Source: Psychromonas sp. SA13A
Lineage (GTDB): Bacteria > Pseudomonadota > Gammaproteobacteria > Enterobacterales > Psychromonadaceae
Assembly (NCBI RefSeq): GCF_011378715.1
Contig: NZ_WTKU01000017.1
Coordinates: forward strand, 1 to 59,009
Length of the DNA: 59,009 nucleotides
Direction of reading: 5' to 3'
Shown: positions 29,083-37,983 of the stretch, one piece after another
Layout: each line of letters starts with the position of its first letter
Numbering within the stretch: position 1 is the first letter of the stretch
The notes under the pieces: model-generated
The model's input: the letters and a program-made list of their open reading frames with translations, nothing else
Told to the model about the DNA's origin: nothing
The model's database searches: none
Made by a program: the position numbers and the translations under genes

Positions 29083-30786
29083 ATGACAAAAATTGTAATT
29101 ATCGGTGGCGTTGCCGGAGGCGCATCAGCAGCGGCACGCGCAAGACGTTTAAGTGAAGATGCGCAAATTATTATGCTTGAGCGAGGTCCATTTATTTCCT
29201 TTGCGAATTGTGGATTACCGTACCATGTAGGTGGAGATATCGAAGATCGTAATCAATTATTACTACAAACGCCTGAAAGTTTTTTGGCACGCTTTAACGT
29301 TGATGTACGACCATTGTCAGAAGTTATTCGCATTAATCGCAACGAAAAAACAATCACTATTAAAAATGTCAATGATGGTAGTGAATATACTGAAAGCTAT
29401 GACTTTTTAGTATTAAGTCCAGGGGCCGCTCCGATCGTACCTAATATACCGGGGATTGATAATCCATTAACGCACTCTCTGCGTAATATTCCCGATATGG
29501 ATAACATCATCAATACCATTAAATACAATAAACCTAAGCACGCGACAGTGGTAGGTGGTGGTTTTATTGGATTAGAGATGATGGAAGCTTTTCATCAATT
29601 AGGGATTAAAACCACTCTATTGGAATTAGCAGACCAAGTGATGACACCAGTAGATAAAGAGATGGCAGGATTTGCTCATCAAGTGATCCGCGACCATGGT
29701 ATCGACTTACGTCTAGGGGTTGCATTACAGGGTGTTGAATATATTAAAAATGATCACATCGCCAATCAAGACATTGGTGAAAGTATCGACAACCAACATT
29801 TACAAGGTGAGTTAAACCTCAGTTTAAGTAATGGCGAACAGCTCATCACGGACATATTGATTATGGCCATTGGTGTACGGCCTGAAACCAGTTTAGCTAA
29901 AGAGGCTGGATTGGATATCGGTTTATTAGGTGGTATTAAAACCAATTTGCAATTACAAACCAGTGATCCTGTTATTTATGCCGTTGGCGATGCCATTGAA
30001 GAACAGGACTTTGTAACCGATAAACCAACAATCGTCCCTTTAGCAGGCCCTGCAAACCGTCAAGGACGCATGGCTGCTGATAATATGTTTGGCCGCAATC
30101 AAGATTATCAAGGCACTCAGGGTACAGCCATTTGCAAAATATTTGACTTAGCAATCGCTTCAACCGGTCAAAATGAAAAACAACTTAAACAAAAAGGCAT
30201 CAACTACGAGAAAGTCTTTGTGCACACAGCAAGCCATGCTAGCTACTATCCAGGTGCGGAAATAGTCTCATTTAAAATGTTATTTGACCCACAAACAGGA
30301 AAAATTCTAGGTGCCCAAGCCGCAGGTAAAGATGGCATCGACAAACGAATCGACATTATGGCCGTCGCGCAACGAGCAGGCATGACAGTAGAACAACTAC
30401 AACACCTCGAACTCACTTACGCACCACCATTTGGTAGTGCTAAAGATGTTATCAACCAAGCAGCCTTTGTAGCGTATAACCTTATGCTTGGAGATACTAA
30501 AGCAATACATTTTGACGAAGTTGATCACTTAACTGACCAACAAGTGTTATTGGATGTGCGTACTGCAGGTGAACTAGAAGTTTTAGGACAAATTGGGGAG
30601 GCTATCAATATTCCAGTCGACGAACTACGTCAACGACTACATGAATTACCAAAAGACAAAGAGATCATCATCTATTGTCAGGTTGGCTTACGTGGCAATG
30701 TTGCTTATCGTCAGTTAGTGAATAACGGCTTCAAAGCACGCAACTTAATCGGCGGTTACCGCACTTATAAATTTGCCAAAGCTTAA
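29083..30786 (+). CDS. CoA-disulfide/persulfide reductase with C-terminal rhodanese domain
   Basis: 567 residues from the ATG at 29083 (a TTG two codons earlier is less likely). FAD site IIGGVAGGASAAARARR at the N-terminus, redox cysteine C43 in SFANCGLPYH, NAD site VVGGGFIGLEMMEAF, a dimerisation domain, then a rhodanese domain (about 465-567) with active-site C532 in IYCQVGLRGN. Fusions of this type (CoADR-RHD, Npsr) reduce CoA persulfides, polysulfide or sulfur with NADH, and a Shewanella enzyme of this build is characterised. Divergent from the BigR-like repressor and its transporters, it completes a sulfane-sulfur handling module. Confidence 0.92.
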   Translation: MTKIVIIGGVAGGASAAARARRLSEDAQIIMLERGPFISFANCGLPYHVGGDIEDRNQLLLQTPESFLARFNVDVRPLSEVIRINRNEKTITIKNVNDGSEYTESYDFLVLSPGAAPIVPNIPGIDNPLTHSLRNIPDMDNIINTIKYNKPKHATVVGGGFIGLEMMEAFHQLGIKTTLLELADQVMTPVDKEMAGFAHQVIRDHGIDLRLGVALQGVEYIKNDHIANQDIGESIDNQHLQGELNLSLSNGEQLITDILIMAIGVRPETSLAKEAGLDIGLLGGIKTNLQLQTSDPVIYAVGDAIEEQDFVTDKPTIVPLAGPANRQGRMAADNMFGRNQDYQGTQGTAICKIFDLAIASTGQNEKQLKQKGINYEKVFVHTASHASYYPGAEIVSFKMLFDPQTGKILGAQAAGKDGIDKRIDIMAVAQRAGMTVEQLQHLELTYAPPFGSAKDVINQAAFVAYNLMLGDTKAIHFDEVDHLTDQQVLLDVRTAGELEVLGQIGEAINIPVDELRQRLHELPKDKEIIIYCQVGLRGNVAYRQLVNNGFKARNLIGGYRTYKFAKA

Positions 30787-30802
30787 TAAGTTTAACTTAT
30801 TT

Positions 30803-30832
30803 CGTATTACCACAATATGATGTGGTAATACG
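30803..30832. terminator. Bidirectional hairpin between convergent genes
   Basis: A perfect 12-bp inverted repeat, CGTATTACCACA and TGTGGTAATACG, with a 6-base loop, 17 bases after the reductase stop and 53 bases from the end of the convergent DHH gene. It lacks a long T tract. Confidence 0.7.
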
Positions 30833-30884
30833 ATTTAAAAACAGAACTCCGTCCTGATACCTTAGAAAAGCAAGATATGGTTAA

Positions 30885-31841
30885 TTAAGCGTAATAAGTT
30901 TCAACTTTTTTAATGAAATCAGGTAACATTTCTACAGGTAACTGATTGATACCCGCTGCTGCAGCGCGCCCGCCACCAGTATCGAATTGACTACAAACGT
31001 CACCAGCACCTTGTTTATTTTCTAAGGGAGCACGTAAAGAGACAAGGTAACCGCCCTGCTCATTTTTAGTTAATACCGCAAATGCACTGCTTGGTTGCTG
31101 ATTCGCTAGTAAGTTCCCATAAACGCCACTAATACGACGAGACCATTTTTCACCCGGCAACTCAAACACACTTAATACTTGGCTACTGTGCATAGCTGGG
31201 ATAGACAATGCATTTTCTAAATCCGCTTGATAAGCAGCTTGTAGCGCATAATAAGGAGATGCCTTATCTTCAAATACATCAAATGGGCTTGGGTATTTAA
31301 CTAACGCTTCATATAAATCTGCAGGGTCAAAATGTAAATCGGCAACATCAGCACCGTAACCATTATAATTAATTAACGTTCCTAGCTCTTTTAATAAGTC
31401 TGCTTGCTCTGTTGTATATCCTGCAGCAGTCGCTAATTGGTCAGCTTTACTAATCATGTTATCGCCATAAGCGGCACAAATAGCCCAATCATGGAACTGC
31501 CCTTTTAAATACTCATCAATGATTAACGCTGTGCACATATTTGCATCTAAATCGATTAAAGCGGTCAGCTTATCATGGTTAGGAATATCACCCGAACGAT
31601 GATGGTCGGCATAAAAAACCGCAGTACCTTGGTCTAATGCAGCCACTAATTCGTTGGTATTCTTTTCCATCGAAATATCTAAGACTGTTAAAGTATCTTC
31701 AGGGTTAATATCAATCGTTTTTAATAGCTGAATATTACGTTTAACCCCTGTTACTAAAGTAGACGTTAATGGGCTTGATAGACGTAATTGTATTAATGAA
31801 ATAATGCCGTCAGCATCTCCATTAAAAATATCATAATGCAT
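30885..31841 (-). CDS. DHH-family phosphoesterase
   Basis: 318 residues. The N-terminal metal motif is NGDADG (7-12), and motif III is YADHH (77-81). The C-terminal DHHA1 part ends with GGGRAAAAGINQLP (from about 289), the substrate-binding glycine motif. The architecture fits soluble DHH-DHHA1 phosphodiesterases that act on short oligonucleotides, pAp or cyclic dinucleotides; the substrate cannot be assigned. If it were a pAp phosphatase it would be meaningful here, because CysH and sulfotransferases both release PAP, but that is speculation. It lies 12 bases downstream of wecA and is likely co-transcribed with it. Confidence 0.8.
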   Translation of the reverse strand: MHYDIFNGDADGIISLIQLRLSSPLTSTLVTGVKRNIQLLKTIDINPEDTLTVLDISMEKNTNELVAALDQGTAVFYADHHRSGDIPNHDKLTALIDLDANMCTALIIDEYLKGQFHDWAICAAYGDNMISKADQLATAAGYTTEQADLLKELGTLINYNGYGADVADLHFDPADLYEALVKYPSPFDVFEDKASPYYALQAAYQADLENALSIPAMHSSQVLSVFELPGEKWSRRISGVYGNLLANQQPSSAFAVLTKNEQGGYLVSLRAPLENKQGAGDVCSQFDTGGGRAAAAGINQLPVEMLPDFIKKVETYYA

Positions 31842-31853
31842 AATATAACCTTC

Positions 31854-32966
31854 TTATGAAGTGGGCAATTGATGACCAAATAATCGATGAATTAAACCAC
31901 TGAACTTGTCACTATGGGAGTAAAAATAATAATAAACAGCGAGTAATAAAATAAGTAAACTAGACATAATCACTTCAGGCACATGCAAGATCCCGCCAAT
32001 AACACCAACACTGGCACTAAAAATAGCAAACGCAGAAAGTAAAATAAGCACCTGTTTATCAGATAAACCCATGTCTTGCAAAAGATGGTGAATATGGCCA
32101 CGATCTGCGTGAAGTGGAGATTTTTTATCTTTTACGCGCCTAATTATATTCGCAATCATATCCAATACGGGTACCGCTATTAACCACAATGCAGTCACTG
32201 GTTTAAAAGCTGTTGGTGAATCAGGATCCACAATGGCATCATCAATATGCATTGACTCTTGACTACCCGCAATCAATAAACAAACAACAGTAAAGCCAAT
32301 AAAAAAACTACCCGAGTCGCCCATAAATACTTTATAACGGTTGCGCGGTAGCATAGAAAGGTTACACATTAAAAATGGAATTAATGCTGCGATAAAGCAA
32401 ATACAAGTAGAAGCTAAATATAATTTCCCATTGACGCCAAACAAAACGGCAAGCGCTAAAAAACTAATAAGACTCAAACAACCTAATAAACCATCGACAC
32501 CATCAACCATATTAAAGGCGGAGATCACACCAATCACTACGATAATAGTAAAAATTAACGATGCACTATTTAACACTACCTCACCTAACGAAAATAAGTT
32601 ACCTAAAGAAGATATTTGGAATTCAGCGAAATAATAAAGAAACGTCGTAATCGCAATCATTAACGACAACCGTAATGAGACCTTTAAATTAATCTTGTCA
32701 TCAATCATGCCTAACAACATTAAAAAACCACCACAAAGGACGAAGGAAAGAACCTCGGGCGTGAATTGTTGATTCATATATAAAACAAAAACAAGCGTAC
32801 AATAAAGAGCAGGTCCGCCAATAACAGGGATATTACCTTTATGGAGCTTTCGATGATCAGCTTTATCGACTAGTCCAAATTGAATAGCTTTAGGATGGAA
32901 AAAATAAAAAAGAAAAGAGGAAACAGCGAAAGACATAAGTGCAGTTACCATCATTGAAATAAACAT
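31854..32966 (-). CDS. wecA: Undecaprenyl-phosphate N-acetylglucosaminyl 1-phosphate transferase
   Basis: 370 residues with about eleven membrane spans (E. coli WecA is 367). Family motifs: MIDDK (D89, D90), FNMVDGVDGL (151-160), FMGDSGSFFIGF and HADRGHIHHLL near residue 282. It transfers a sugar-1-phosphate, normally GlcNAc-1-P, to undecaprenyl phosphate, starting O-antigen-type or other surface glycans on the inner face of the membrane. It stands near the polysaccharide locus, which has no other initiating transferase in view, so it is a plausible primer for that glycan. A different N-acetylhexosamine specificity is possible. Confidence 0.9.
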   Translation of the reverse strand: MFISMMVTALMSFAVSSFLFYFFHPKAIQFGLVDKADHRKLHKGNIPVIGGPALYCTLVFVLYMNQQFTPEVLSFVLCGGFLMLLGMIDDKINLKVSLRLSLMIAITTFLYYFAEFQISSLGNLFSLGEVVLNSASLIFTIIVVIGVISAFNMVDGVDGLLGCLSLISFLALAVLFGVNGKLYLASTCICFIAALIPFLMCNLSMLPRNRYKVFMGDSGSFFIGFTVVCLLIAGSQESMHIDDAIVDPDSPTAFKPVTALWLIAVPVLDMIANIIRRVKDKKSPLHADRGHIHHLLQDMGLSDKQVLILLSAFAIFSASVGVIGGILHVPEVIMSSLLILLLAVYYYFYSHSDKFSGLIHRLFGHQLPTS

Positions 32967-33231
32967 AACTCACACCTGTATTATTTTTTCACTTATGATT
33001 CACTTCTTTGTGAAAGTAGTCATATTGAGAGAGCAAAGATAATACCACCCTAACCTTACACTTTTGAAGTATTTTAAAATATTTCAATAATAAAAATAAA
33101 CCTACACCATAGGTTAAAACAGTATTTATAACTAAATAGTTAATGAGTTAGCGCTCATTTAAATGATTATTTTTGCTCAAATCCAACGCGCACGATTAAT
33201 AAACAGTGTTTTTACTTAGTCGCAGCTAACG
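32967..33231. other. Intergenic region kpsT-like gene to wecA
   Basis: 265 bp, AT-rich. Nothing recognised beyond the space for a wecA promoter; no ops/JUMPstart element was seen. Confidence 0.4.
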
Positions 33232-33882
33232 CTATAACCCCTCATAAACCTTAAGTGCTTGTTGTAAGTTAGCGTAAAAAGTAAGTTCACCCTGATGTAA
33301 AATAATCGCACTATCACAAAACTCTTCAATCTCTTTAATGTCATGACTAACCATAATAACATTTGCTGTTTTACTTTTATCTAACAGCGCTTGGCGTGCT
33401 TTTTTACGAAATTTTTGATCGCCAACAGAGGTTGCTTCATCAATCAAATACACATCAAAATCAATCGCAATACAGCAGCCAAAAGCTAAACGAGAACGCA
33501 TACCACTAGAATAGTTTTTAACGGGTAAGTCATACTTAATACCTAATTCTGCAAAATGTTTCACTTTTTCTTCATATTCATCTAAATCGGCAACACCATT
33601 AACACGACCAATAAACCGTGTATTTTCACGCCCCGTCATTTGAGGGTGAATCCCAGTGGCTAAAGCCACTGGCCAAGAAATGGCTTTATCAGTAATCACT
33701 TTGCCTTTATTTGGGTATTCACTACCGGCTAAAATCCTAAATAATGTTGACTTACCTGCGCCATTCGAGCCTAAAATACCAATATTATGCCCTTCAGGAA
33801 TTTCAAAATTAATATCCTGAAATATATATTGATGCCCTAGATCAGAAGGGTAATATTTGGTTAAATTTTGTAATTTGATCAT
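33232..33882 (-). CDS. KpsT-type polysaccharide export ABC ATPase (no permease nearby)
   Basis: 216 residues from the ATG at 33882 (product MIKLQNLTKYYPS, aligning with KpsT; a TTG four codons earlier is unlikely). Walker A GSNGAGKST (38-46), signature YSSGMRSRL (124-132), Walker B VYLIDEATS. Features that separate KpsT/CtrD/BexA from other ABC proteins are visible, such as KAISWPVALATG and TGRENTRFIGRV. It is short like KpsT and lacks the C-terminal O-antigen-binding domain of long Wzt proteins. It powers export of lipid-linked capsule through KpsM. No KpsM, KpsD or KpsE gene lies in the window. A mosaic repeat region follows upstream. Confidence 0.85.
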   Translation of the reverse strand: MIKLQNLTKYYPSDLGHQYIFQDINFEIPEGHNIGILGSNGAGKSTLFRILAGSEYPNKGKVITDKAISWPVALATGIHPQMTGRENTRFIGRVNGVADLDEYEEKVKHFAELGIKYDLPVKNYSSGMRSRLAFGCCIAIDFDVYLIDEATSVGDQKFRKKARQALLDKSKTANVIMVSHDIKEIEEFCDSAIILHQGELTFYANLQQALKVYEGL

Positions 33883-34719
33883 AGTTTCATACAAAGCATT
33901 ATTAAAAAATGAACAGTGAGCTTATCTTTATTCACAAAATGGAGCAAGATCCCTCGATAAAACAAATAAATATTTAATTTGAATTAGTTGTAATCGTCCC
34001 TTTTGAATTTAAGACCTTAACCTTTGAACTTCCAGCTGCAGCCTTTACCCTGCTTGGAAACATGTTTTGACTTTGGGGCGCATACTTCAGCCTGCTTCTT
34101 TTGACCTTTTCGCTTTGTGTGATATTTCATTGCTATTCGTTCGCTGCGTTCATCGAGGCTAATAGTAGTATGCGAAACATCTTTAAGGGGCGCTGGCTTT
34201 AGCCTGCTTCTTTTGACCTTAGTCTTTGGGTTTTGCTGTTGTTCTAGTCATTTATGGTTCGCTTTACTCATCGAGGCTAATCGTTGTACGCGATAACCCG
34301 CATACTGGCAGGCTGAAGCCAGCGCCCCGAATATCAAGCTATGCTTGATAGCTATCGCACTATGTTGCGATGAGTGATGGTTTTGATTTTTGGTATAACG
34401 TAATTGACGAACAATATTGTAAGATGTGATACATCTTGTAAGGGCCGCATGGGCGAATTAGCCGACAGGCTAGGGTAATGAGCGGAAGAGCTCTGCGATT
34501 CCTTTTTTCAGCCTGCTTTTTAGTTTTTTGTATGAAGCAATTGGCGAACAATATCACAAGTTGCGAAACATCTTTAAGGGGCGCTGGCTTCAGCCTGCTT
34601 CTTTTAGGTGTTAGGTTTATGCTTTTGACCTTCGCTACCAAAGTAAAAACACAAAACAGAAAACATTTGCAAACTGAAGCTTGCCTCAAGCATAGCCGCT
34701 ATTATCTATCCTTTACCCT
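33883..34719. repeat. Mosaic repeat region, partly shared with 58.15-59.0 kb
   Basis: About 840 bp with no credible gene. From about 34050 to 34640 it is built from blocks also present, mostly inverted, in the repeats at 58150-59009. One block is TTTTGACTTTGGGGCGC...TTTTGACCTT (34066-34110). A second is the TATCAAGC(T)ATGCTTGATAGC hairpin segment plus GCGATGAGTGATGGTTTT (34329-34384). A third is GAGCGGAAGAGCTCTGCGAT (34479-34498). The core word GGGGCGCTGGCTTCAGCCTGC or a close variant occurs at about 34075, 34187 and 34577, and inverted at about 34303. Short frames here arise from the repeat. Confidence 0.8.
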
Positions 34720-36102
34720 TTACCCTTTACCTATTTCAACAAGCATGCCTTTATCCAGCACTAACAACTTATCTTTCAAACTTTCTTTCGCTTGCTCATC
34801 ACCATGCACAATAATGACTTTTTCAGGACCTTTACGAATACGTTTAATAAAATTCACTAAATTAGATTGATCGGCATGGGCTGAGTAACCCGAAATCGTA
34901 TGAACGCCTGCATTAACCGTTAGTTTCTCACCATCAATAAACACATAACCGCCACTTGGTCCATACTGTTGAATCTGACGCCCTAACGTACCACGAGCTT
35001 GATAACCCACAAACAACACATCAGCAGTCGGTTCAGTGATAAATCGTTTCAAATAATTAACAACCCGCCCGCCACTACACATACCACTCGCAGCAATCAC
35101 AATCGCAGGTTTACTACGATTTGCTAAATACTCAACCACTTGCATGTGTTCTTGGTGTGTATCAACCGTATACAAACTATCAAAGTTTAAAGGCTGTCTG
35201 CCTTGTTTCACACGTCTTTTAGCTTCAGCATCCCATAACGTCTGAAAATGTTGATAATGCTTTGTGAACTTAGCGGCCATCGGCGAATCAACAATCACTT
35301 CAATATCAGCCAGTTTTTTAAACTTCGCTTTTGCGGTGATCTGCTCTAACTCATACAACAACTCTTGCGTTCGCCCAATACTAAATGCAGGAATAATCAC
35401 CACCCCATTATCACTAATCGCTTTAATTAATACCTTTTCTAAACTCTTAGCACGATCACGTCGTCCTTGATGGTTCTTATCGCCATAGGTACTTTCAATC
35501 ACCACAATATCAGCTTTATAAGGGCTTTTAGGGGAAGCTAACAAAGGAGAATAAGTGGCACCGAGATCACCAGAAAAAACAACACGCGTGGCAGGCTGAG
35601 CAACAGATATAACATCAATCTCAATATAAGCAGAACCCAAAATGTGGCCTGCCGGTTGGAATTTCACTTTAGTTTGAACATCCCCCACTAAATCCAATGC
35701 AAACCATTGCTTATAAGGCACTGCAACCAGTTGCTTAGTTAACCGCGCTAAACACGCCTTAATAATCGATTGATTACGAGTGACGCCAACCTTAAGCGCA
35801 TCTTCAATCACCATTGGTAACAAAGCCGCAGTCGCTTCTGTGGCAATAATCGGCCCATTAAATCCTGCGGCTAATAAATAAGGCAAACGTCCAACATGGT
35901 CAATATGACAATGCGTCACTAATAAAGCTTGAACCGTACTAATATCAAACTCGATAGATAACAAATCATCGTCACCTCGACCAGACGTTTCAGCACCTTG
36001 AAACAAACCACAATCAACCAACACACTATTAGCTGAATCAATCACCAATTGATGGCAAGAACCAGTCACACCATTAACAGCGCCATGATGTAATATTTTC
36101 AT
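34720..36102 (-). CDS. MBL-fold / beta-CASP RNA-processing nuclease-like protein
   Basis: 460 residues. The metallo-beta-lactamase motif 2 is THCHIDHVGR (H64, H66, D68, H69), followed by the motif-3 His in PAGHILGSAY and the Asp in VFSGDLG. The beta-CASP domain carries ESTYGD and VIIPAFSIGRTQELLYEL, then a C-terminal VIAASGMCSGGRVVNYL and HTISGYSAHADQSNL. This matches CPSF73/YSH1-like bacterial proteins, generally exo- or endoribonucleases. It sits alone between the repeat region and the polysaccharide locus; no functional link is evident. Start ATG gives MKILHHGAVNGVTGSC. Confidence 0.9.
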   Translation of the reverse strand: MKILHHGAVNGVTGSCHQLVIDSANSVLVDCGLFQGAETSGRGDDDLLSIEFDISTVQALLVTHCHIDHVGRLPYLLAAGFNGPIIATEATAALLPMVIEDALKVGVTRNQSIIKACLARLTKQLVAVPYKQWFALDLVGDVQTKVKFQPAGHILGSAYIEIDVISVAQPATRVVFSGDLGATYSPLLASPKSPYKADIVVIESTYGDKNHQGRRDRAKSLEKVLIKAISDNGVVIIPAFSIGRTQELLYELEQITAKAKFKKLADIEVIVDSPMAAKFTKHYQHFQTLWDAEAKRRVKQGRQPLNFDSLYTVDTHQEHMQVVEYLANRSKPAIVIAASGMCSGGRVVNYLKRFITEPTADVLFVGYQARGTLGRQIQQYGPSGGYVFIDGEKLTVNAGVHTISGYSAHADQSNLVNFIKRIRKGPEKVIIVHGDEQAKESLKDKLLVLDKGMLVEIGKG

Positions 36103-36201
36103 AAAAGCAACCTTTTAAAAAAAGTATTAAACCACTTTATTCTCTTTTCTTCGGTATTCAAATTACGAAGTCTAAATTGATGTAGAGTTCACAATAAGAA
36201 T

Positions 36202-37983
36202 TCAATAACGCGATCGTATAGAAAAATCTTCTGCGTCCCTAGTCAAATGAGGGCTGTAATAGGGATCGTTTTCAATCTCAGGTTTCCAGCGTTCCAGTAG
36301 CAACGCTTTTTCTTTATCGAAACGTTTTATTCTTTCAGGGTTCTCTGCATCATTACCGCGCGTTTTTGATTCATAATGATAAAGCTGTGCATGCGCACAA
36401 TACACATTATAAAAACCTATGCTTTTAACTTTCAAACAAAAATCAACATCATTGTAGGCAACTTGATAGCTTTCATCTAACCCACCGACCACTAAGTAAG
36501 TTTCTTTACGAATGGCTAAACATGCTCCAGTTACTCCTGATACAACTTGATTAAGGTGCAGACGGTTGTAATAACCACCCGAGTCATTAGGAATACAACG
36601 ATGAGAATGTGCAGCATACCCACCTAAACCCATAACGATGCCAGCATGTTGAATCGTTTGATCGGGGTAAAGTAACTTTGCCCCTACACAACCAACATTT
36701 GCTTGCATGGCTAATCCAACAAGTTCTTTAAGCCAAGCACTATTAATCACCTCGGTATCATTGTTTAATAAAACAATAACCTCGCCCGATGCCAACTCAA
36801 CTGCCCTGTTATTTATTTCTGAATAGTTAAAGGCTTTATCGTGTTTAATTACCGATATATTTTCATGTCGGTTAAGTTGAGCTAAATAGGCTAAAGCATC
36901 CGCTTGTTTAGATTGATTATCCATTATAATAATTTCTAACTCAGCATAATCTGTTTTAGCCAACAAGCTCGAAACGCATGTTTCCAATACACTTTTATGA
37001 TCTCGGGTTGGTATAATGATTGAAACTTTAGGCCAATTTTTAGGGATGTATTGCACATGATAGAAATTATCTAAATTTCCTTCATTTATTTTTGCATCAA
37101 TTTCACTGCGCTCAAAGTGCTCAATCAAAGCATGTTGACCCGCTTTAACGGTATAAGGCTTATCACCCGTGTTTGCTGCAGTAGAGCCTTCATGTATACG
37201 CCAGTGGTATAATATTTTTGCAATGTGGGCAATTTGATTTGGCTTTAAAATTTCAGAAGCTCTTAATGCTAAATCATAATCTTGCGCACCTTCAAAACCA
37301 ACGCGACATCCACCTAGCTGTTGCAAAAAATCGCGTTTATAAATAGACAAGTGAGTGATGTAATTATGTGCATGCAACAAATAAGGATTCCAAGCAGATT
37401 TAAAATGAGGTGCAACTCGTTTACCATTTTTATTGATAAAGTCTTCATCACTATAGATCCATTCAAGCTCCGGTTGTTCAAGCAATAAACAAGCGACTTC
37501 GTTGAGTGCCTGTGGTGCGAGTCGATCGTCATGATCTAACAACACAATAAAATCACCACTCGATGCCTTTATTCCTACATTAGTAGAGGCACTAATATGT
37601 AAATTAGAGAAATTAGTAACAATCGTTATTTTATCTGAAATTAAACCCAATTGATCAAGGTAGTTATTAACGACAGGAAATGTCGATGCATCATTAACTA
37701 ATACTAATTGCCAATTTTGATAGCTTTGTTGCTGCACGGACTCAACACAAGCTTTAAGAAACTTAATGGGAGGGTTATAAACGGGGACTACAATAGAGAA
37801 ACAGTGACTTTGCTCTGAAAGCACTGGTTGCCATAATGTGGGTTCAATATTTTTAATCCAGCGCTTATAGGGATGATTAAAATAGGGCGATAAAAATCGA
37901 TATAAAAAAAGGTAACTTTTAAGTACGTAGGGCAATGTTTTTAAATAATCTTTTAAACGTGGAGGCAAAAATTTAATTAGCAT
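36202..37983 (-). CDS. Double-domain GT2 glycosyltransferase
   Basis: 593 residues with two GT-A fold family 2 domains. Domain 1 (about 62-270) has SIVVPVYNPP, VNDAS (96-100) and the metal motif LLDHDDRLAP (DHDD 150-153). Domain 2 (about 320-560) has SIIIPTRDHKS, IIMDNQS and LLNNDTEV, then HAGIVMGLGG and NDVDFCLKV. The C-terminal NDPYYSPHLTRDAEDFSI also ends the protein at 40613-42754, so the two are paralogous. There are no membrane spans, so it probably acts at the cytoplasmic face, adding one or two sugars to the glycan. It overlaps the upstream sulfotransferase-like gene by 11 bases. Donor and acceptor sugars cannot be told. Confidence 0.9.
   Translation of the reverse strand: MLIKFLPPRLKDYLKTLPYVLKSYLFLYRFLSPYFNHPYKRWIKNIEPTLWQPVLSEQSHCFSIVVPVYNPPIKFLKACVESVQQQSYQNWQLVLVNDASTFPVVNNYLDQLGLISDKITIVTNFSNLHISASTNVGIKASSGDFIVLLDHDDRLAPQALNEVACLLLEQPELEWIYSDEDFINKNGKRVAPHFKSAWNPYLLHAHNYITHLSIYKRDFLQQLGGCRVGFEGAQDYDLALRASEILKPNQIAHIAKILYHWRIHEGSTAANTGDKPYTVKAGQHALIEHFERSEIDAKINEGNLDNFYHVQYIPKNWPKVSIIIPTRDHKSVLETCVSSLLAKTDYAELEIIIMDNQSKQADALAYLAQLNRHENISVIKHDKAFNYSEINNRAVELASGEVIVLLNNDTEVINSAWLKELVGLAMQANVGCVGAKLLYPDQTIQHAGIVMGLGGYAAHSHRCIPNDSGGYYNRLHLNQVVSGVTGACLAIRKETYLVVGGLDESYQVAYNDVDFCLKVKSIGFYNVYCAHAQLYHYESKTRGNDAENPERIKRFDKEKALLLERWKPEIENDPYYSPHLTRDAEDFSIRSRY

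Noticed and set aside
32967..33231. ops/JUMPstart element for RfaH upstream of wecA or the glycan genes
   Set aside because: No GGCGGTAG-type core was found on either strand in the intergenic regions inspected.
33232..33882. Alternative call of Wzt (O-antigen ABC ATPase)
   Set aside because: The protein is only about 216 residues and lacks the C-terminal O-antigen-binding extension of long Wzt proteins; the ISWPV and TGREN segments fit KpsT better.
34360..34870. Overlapping frames of 109 and 130 codons on opposite strands
   Set aside because: Both lie mainly in the mosaic repeat, share the same repeat-derived start (MSGRALRFLF) with a frame at 58558, and run into the antisense of the MBL gene. 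No domain was recognised.
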